From Marivibrio sp040218065 (lineage in GTDB: Bacteria > Pseudomonadota > Alphaproteobacteria > UBA8366 > Aestuariispiraceae): a stretch of DNA of 64,000 bases. Below, piece after piece: positions 60,698 through 64,000 of the stretch. The number at the start of each line of letters is the position of its first letter. The stretch's first letter is position 1. The notes below the pieces were generated by a model. That model was not told where the DNA came from, did no database searches, and saw only the letters and a list, made by a program, of their open reading frames with translations. A program made the position numbers and the translations under genes. The stretch spans positions 682,001 through 746,000 of the forward strand of contig NZ_JAVJQE010000013.1 in the NCBI RefSeq assembly GCF_040218065.1. Direction: 5' to 3'.

Positions 60698-61564
60698 TTG
60701 ACCAGACTGACGGTCCGTCACCGGACCACCTACCGCTACGCCGCGCCGACCGCCTTCGGCCCGCACCGGCTCATCCTGCGTCCGCGGGAGAGCCGCACCC
60801 TGCGGCTCCACGCCTACGAGCTGGAGACGGACCCGCCCGCGCAGGTGACCTGGGCGCACGACGTGGCCGGCAACGCCGTCGCGACCGCTCTCTTCTCCGG
60901 CCAATCCCGCACGCTGGCGATCGACAGCCGCGCCGAGTTGACGCTGGACGCCGAAGAATGGCCGGTGTTCGACATCGCGGCCTCTGCCGCCGCCTATCCT
61001 TTCCTGTTGAGCGAAGATGAGGCGACCGACCTCGGCGCGTTGCGCCTGCAGGCGTATCTCGACCCGACCGGGGCGCTCCACGCCTGGGCCCAGAGCTTCG
61101 TGGCCGGGCCAGGGACGGACACGCTCTCGCTGCTCAAGGATCTCAGCAACGGCGTCGCCGCGCAGATCGCCTATGAGGTGCGCGAGGACGACGCGGCCCA
61201 GACGCCCGTCGAAACGCTGTCGCGCGGCCGAGGCTCCTGTCGCGATTTCGCGGTCCTGTTCGTCGATGCGGTGCGCAGTCTCGGCTTCGGGGCGCGCATC
61301 GCCTCAGGCTATCTGTACGACCGGGACAGCGACGCGATCGGATCCGCCGGCGCCGGCTCGACCCACGCGTGGGCGGAAGTCTATCTCCCAGGGGCCGGCT
61401 GGATCGTCTTCGATCCGACCAATCGCAGCGTCGGCGGCTTCAACCTGATCCCGGTCGCCGCGGCCCGACACATCCGCCAGACGATGCCGGTGTCGGGCAG
61501 TTTCATCGGCGACCCCGACATGTTCGAGGCGTTGGAGGTCTCCGTGTCCGTAACGCCCGTCTAG
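60698..61564 (+). CDS. Transglutaminase-like cysteine protease family protein
   Basis: The 288-residue protein has an N-terminal bacterial transglutaminase-like domain (LTVRHRTTYRYAAPTAFGPHRLILRPRES, about 1-90) and a C-terminal transglutaminase core with the full Cys-His-Asp triad: GSCRDFAVLFVDAVRSLGF, STHAWAEVYLPGAGW and FDPTNRSVGGFNLIPVAAARH. This family may be a protease or amidase. A TTG at 60698 (LTRLTVRHRT) gives the normal N-terminus; no ATG exists nearby, only a GTG at 60539 that would add 53 non-conserved residues. In other genomes it accompanies Anbu and ATP-grasp genes; here the Anbu-type gene lies 36 kb away. Confidence 0.82.
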   Translation: MTRLTVRHRTTYRYAAPTAFGPHRLILRPRESRTLRLHAYELETDPPAQVTWAHDVAGNAVATALFSGQSRTLAIDSRAELTLDAEEWPVFDIAASAAAYPFLLSEDEATDLGALRLQAYLDPTGALHAWAQSFVAGPGTDTLSLLKDLSNGVAAQIAYEVREDDAAQTPVETLSRGRGSCRDFAVLFVDAVRSLGFGARIASGYLYDRDSDAIGSAGAGSTHAWAEVYLPGAGWIVFDPTNRSVGGFNLIPVAAARHIRQTMPVSGSFIGDPDMFEALEVSVSVTPV

Positions 61565-61604
61565 GCCGACGCCCCCGTTCGGCTCACGCCGAGCGGCGCG
61601 TCGC

Positions 61605-62405
61605 TCAGTCTTTCGCGCGGCGAACCGCCCGACGCGAGGCCTCCGGAATGCGCCCCGGCACGATGTAGAGATCGTCGAATTTGCCCAGACGCTTCAGCGC
61701 CTCGAGGTCGAGGATTTCGAGCCATGCGCCGTCGAGCCGCACCAACCCGCTTTCCGTCAGCCGACGAAGCGTGCGGTAGATGTGGATCGTGGTGAGCCCC
61801 ATCGCGTCGGCCAGCTGTTCCTTGGTGACGGGGAAATGCAGCCGATCTTCCTCGGCGAGCCCCAGCGCCTCAAGCCGCAGCCGGGTTTCGACGAAGAGGT
61901 GGGCGAGACGCTCCAATGCGAAGCGGCGCCCGATGCTGGCCAGGCGTTCGGCCAGCGCCGACTCGTCCTTGGCCGTCGCCCACAAGAGCGCCATGCCGAG
62001 ATGCGGCGCCGACGCAGCGAGGTCGATCAACTCGGCCGGGCGCAGCACCACAACGGTGACGTCGCTCAGCGCGCTGGCGTCCTGGGTGGAGACATGTTGA
62101 ACCAGCGCGTCGAACCCGACAACATCGCCCGGCAGCGCAAAGCGGGTGATTTGCCGCCGGCCGTCGCTTAGATGCCGGGCGCAGCCGACCCAGCCGGCCT
62201 TCAGAACGTAAACCGCATCCTGTTCGGCCCCTTCAGATAATAGCGCGGCCCCGCGACGAAAACGCAGCTCCGTCTCGGAGAGCGAACGCAGACGCGCGCG
62301 ATCGTCGTCGCTCAACGTCATGACAAGGCCGAGCTTGGTCTCAAGCGGGCGGTCCAGTCGAACGCCCCCGCCCCCGCCGCCTCGCGTCCCAGACAATACA
62401 TCCAT
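61605..62405 (-). CDS. Crp/Fnr-family transcriptional regulator
   Basis: The 266-residue protein has a cyclic-nucleotide-binding-type sensor domain (about 45-155; ALLSEGAEQDAVYVLKAGWVGCARHLSDGRRQITRFALPGDVVGFDALV) and a C-terminal winged helix (about 180-240) with VTKEQLADAMGLTTIHIYRTLRRLTESGLVRL. It lacks the FNR four-cysteine cluster and the Arg-Ser pair for cAMP, so the signal is unknown. The start at 62405 has AGAGG upstream; the ATG at 62321 would begin nearer the sensor domain. The divergent gap with the 89-aa gene has a Crp-type palindrome. Confidence 0.87.
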   Translation of the reverse strand: MDVLSGTRGGGGGGVRLDRPLETKLGLVMTLSDDDRARLRSLSETELRFRRGAALLSEGAEQDAVYVLKAGWVGCARHLSDGRRQITRFALPGDVVGFDALVQHVSTQDASALSDVTVVVLRPAELIDLAASAPHLGMALLWATAKDESALAERLASIGRRFALERLAHLFVETRLRLEALGLAEEDRLHFPVTKEQLADAMGLTTIHIYRTLRRLTESGLVRLDGAWLEILDLEALKRLGKFDDLYIVPGRIPEASRRAVRRAKD

Positions 62406-62546
62406 CCTTTAGGACCTCTTGCTGTTACGGCGCCGCCGCGGGCGCCGGCCCGTGCGCCCCGCGGGGGAGCGTAGCCCGAAGCGCGCGGGAATGCACGAAG
62501 GCAAGCGGCCCGCACAAGATTATTTCGTTTTCCTGAATACCTAACC

Positions 62547-62562
62547 TATGTGATATCACGTA
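62547..62562. promoter_or_regulatory. Crp/Fnr-like palindrome
   Basis: TATGTGATATCACGTA is a 16-bp palindrome with one mismatch around a perfect core GTGATATCAC. It resembles a shortened Crp/Fnr half-site pair (TGTGA and TCACG, spacing 2) and lies between the Crp/Fnr gene and the 89-aa gene, 71 bp before the latter. Confidence 0.5.
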
Positions 62563-62632
62563 GACCCGCCGCGCTCCTAAGCTAAGCCTACGCTAACCGA
62601 ACAGGCGGTCCGCCCGCCGAAAGGAGCCGAGC

Positions 62633-62902
62633 ATGGCCGACAGAACGGACGCGACGCGAAACGGCGAGCCGGCCGCCCGGACTTCCGCCGTCCCGACGCC
62701 TGACGCCCCTGAGGCGGCGGGCCGGGAAACGGGCGCCTATCGCGAGGCGCTTGAGGATTACGCCGACTTGATCGCCAACCCGGGGGACGATCCGGACGCG
62801 ATGCGTCGGCTGGAGCGGCGCATCGCCGATCATTTGGTGGACGGCGCCGCGCCCGAGGCGCCCTCTCCCGCGCCCGAGGCGCCGAGCGTCGCCAAGACGT
62901 AA
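62633..62902 (+). CDS. Small acidic hypothetical protein (89 aa)
   Basis: The 89-residue protein is mostly disordered (Pro, Ala, Glu and Asp-rich), with one amphipathic helix segment in the centre (GAYREALEDYADLIANPGDDPDAMRRLERRIADHLVDGA). The ribosome-binding site AAAGGAG is good, and the Crp-type palindrome upstream suggests regulated expression. There is no recognisable family. A strongly structured transcript region begins 14 bp after the stop codon. Confidence 0.6.
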   Translation: MADRTDATRNGEPAARTSAVPTPDAPEAAGRETGAYREALEDYADLIANPGDDPDAMRRLERRIADHLVDGAAPEAPSPAPEAPSVAKT

Positions 62903-62915
62903 GCGCGCCGTGAGC

Positions 62916-63083
62916 GCCGGCCTTCCGGCCGGTGCGGCGGGTCCTTCGCGCCTCCCCCTAACCGCAAGGACCCACCCAAGCGCCGCACCGCGCCGGTCCA
63001 GAGGGGCCGCCCGCCGCCACGCTCCGGGCGGCCCCTCCTTTCTTCCGCCGAACTGGGCCGCCCTCCGGGGCGGCTCTTTTTTT
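62916..63083 (+). ncRNA. Candidate structured RNA ending in an intrinsic terminator
   Basis: Four helices follow one another: GCCGG-CCTT-CCGGC (62916-62929); a long arm with GGTGCGGCG (62931-62939) pairing CGCCGCACC (62981-62989) and inside it GGTCCTT (62940-62946) pairing AAGGACC (62966-62972), whose loop shows CGCGCCTCCCCCTAACCGC; a perfect 13-bp stem GAGGGGCCGCCCG/CGGGCGGCCCCTC (63001-63037); and a terminator GCCGCCC-TCCG-GGGCGGC followed by seven T (63057-63083). An exposed CCTCCCC loop is a feature of several alphaproteobacterial sRNAs that bind ribosome-binding sites. It could be a free sRNA or the 3' UTR of the 89-aa gene. The pairings are seen; the function is inference. Confidence 0.55.
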
Positions 63084-63252
63084 GCGCCGGCCTGTTCTGG
63101 CGCGCCCGCTCGCGGGCGCGCCGCCTTCGCACGACCGCGCGCGTGCGCCGCGGTTGCGCCGGCCCGGCCCATGGCCGATATATCCGAGGCGGCCGCGCGG
63201 CGATCATCCTTTCCGCGCGGCGCGGATGGACAAAAAACGGGAGCAGATAATC

Positions 63253-64000
63253 GTGCGTAAGACCGACTTCTACATCGACGGCGCCTGGGTCGCGCCCGGC
63301 GCGCCCAATGACTTCGACGTCATCAACCCGGCAGACGAGCAGGCCTTCGCCACCATCTCGCTCGGCGCCCAGAGCGATGTCGATCGGGCCGTCGCCGCGG
63401 CCAAGCGCGCCTTCCCCGGCTACGCCGCCACGCCGCATGGCGAGCGCATCGCGCTGTTGGAGAAGCTTTACGAAATCTACAAGCGCCGCATGGGCGAGAT
63501 GGCGGAGACCATCTCGAAGGAGATGGGCGCGCCGATCAAGCTGGCGACCCAGGCGCAGGCCGCGGCCGGCCTCGGCCACATCAAGGCCTTCCTGCGCGAC
63601 CTTAAAGAGTTCGAGTTCGAGCGCCCGCTCTATCCCGACCAGCCTGAGGAGCATATCGCGCACGAGCCGATCGGCGTCTGCGGGCTGATCACGCCGTGGA
63701 ACTGGCCGATGAACCAGGTGACGCTGAAGGTCATCCCGGCGTTGGGCGTCGGCTGCACCGTGGTCCTGAAGCCCTCCGAGATCGCGCCGCTTTCGGCCAT
63801 GCTGTTCGCCGAGATGGTGGACGAAGCGGGCTTCCCCAAGGGCGTCTTCAATCTGGTCAACGGCGACGGGCCGACGGTCGGCGCCGCGCTCTCGAGCCAC
63901 CCGAACGTCGATATGATGTCCTTCACCGGCTCGACCCGCGCGGGCGTGGCGGTCCAGAAGGCGGCGGCCGACACGGTCAAGCGGGTGACGCTGGAACTCG
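63253..64000 (+). CDS. Aldehyde dehydrogenase (3' truncated)
   Basis: The first 249 codons of an NAD(P)-dependent aldehyde dehydrogenase are present; the rest lies beyond the window. The start FYIDGAWVAPGAPNDFDVINPADEQAFATISLG, then CGLITPWNWPMNQVTLKVIPALGVGCTVVLKPSEIAPLSA (the Trp-Asn catalytic asparagine) and SFTGSTRAGVAVQKAAADTVKRVTLEL are diagnostic, while the catalytic cysteine is out of view. The GTG at 63253 has GGGAG upstream. The substrate remains open; the family includes many related dehydrogenases. Confidence 0.88.
   Translation, partial: MRKTDFYIDGAWVAPGAPNDFDVINPADEQAFATISLGAQSDVDRAVAAAKRAFPGYAATPHGERIALLEKLYEIYKRRMGEMAETISKEMGAPIKLATQAQAAAGLGHIKAFLRDLKEFEFERPLYPDQPEEHIAHEPIGVCGLITPWNWPMNQVTLKVIPALGVGCTVVLKPSEIAPLSAMLFAEMVDEAGFPKGVFNLVNGDGPTVGAALSSHPNVDMMSFTGSTRAGVAVQKAAADTVKRVTLEL

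Overview
The window is GC-rich and densely coded, and looks chromosomal. It points to an alphaproteobacterium, probably of Rhodospirillales/Kiloniellales type. The supporting evidence is a DUF1013/TrcR cell-cycle regulator, cysteine-free L31 and L36 proteins, a PHB phasin, an alpha-type RNase P RNA, a perfect CtrA-type box (TTAA-N7-TTAA) and an RpoH-type promoter before an hsp20 gene. The genus assignment is inference. No rRNA, CRISPR array, prophage or insertion sequence was seen.

Layout. 0-2.6 kb: 3' end of epmA, rpmE, a heat-shock promoter with hsp20, and a glutathione S-transferase. 2.6-6.8 kb: a VWA / PP2C / kinase triad of the TerY-P (YegL-YegK-YegI) type behind a perfect inverted repeat, then a small STAS-like protein. 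6.8-13.4 kb: an MFS exporter, a GlxA-type regulator, rnpB, a SAM methyltransferase with a CtrA box, a GNAT enzyme, a broken PAS gene, a ChaC-like gene and rpmJ. 13.6-22.1 kb: the glycolate oxidase operon glcDEF interrupted by a palindrome mosaic, a DODA-type dioxygenase, a hydrolase-OsmC fusion and prpE. 22.2-27.6 kb: a GIY-YIG gene with no normal start codon between inverted palindromic repeats, trcR, a phasin, an Anbu-type proteasome homologue, a lipoprotein and a D,D-carboxypeptidase with a SPOR domain.

27.6-37.3 kb: a degraded Asp/Asn beta-hydroxylase pseudogene, a GMC/choline dehydrogenase, a 60-residue membrane protein coupled to an NCS1 transporter, a three-gene set (retropepsin-like protease, inactive transglutaminase with 7 TM helices, RimK-like ATP-grasp ligase), an acyl-CoA ligase and ygfZ. 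37.4-42.1 kb: two glycosyltransferases, asnB and pyrC with overlapping ends. 42.2-44.8 kb: a lower-GC accessory patch with a GNAT-like protein, a PAS-like protein, an unknown protein and two divergent HTH regulators around a 9-bp inverted repeat. 44.8-51.8 kb: a response regulator, ppdK, glyS (with a short patch of foreign-looking codons) and glyQ. 51.9-57.1 kb: palindromic repeats, an S49 peptidase, a LysR regulator with its box, and the methyltransferase/DUF2007 pair divergent from polyprenyl diphosphate synthase. 57.1-64 kb: CBS and DUF924 proteins, tRNA-Pro(CGG), TspO, a TauD-like dioxygenase, a transglutaminase, a Crp/Fnr regulator, a strongly structured intergenic RNA candidate, and the start of an aldehyde dehydrogenase gene.

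How the genes work together. Much of the window is housekeeping (translation, RNase P, C2/C3 acid metabolism through GlcDEF, PrpE and PpdK). Three modules are less ordinary: the TerY-P phosphorylation triad, the predicted peptide-ligase/7TM/protease module, and the small-protein/NCS1 pair. Several compact operator-like palindromes sit where they could control these or neighbouring genes. Start sites and functions rest on reading the sequence and recalling families; no search was run.
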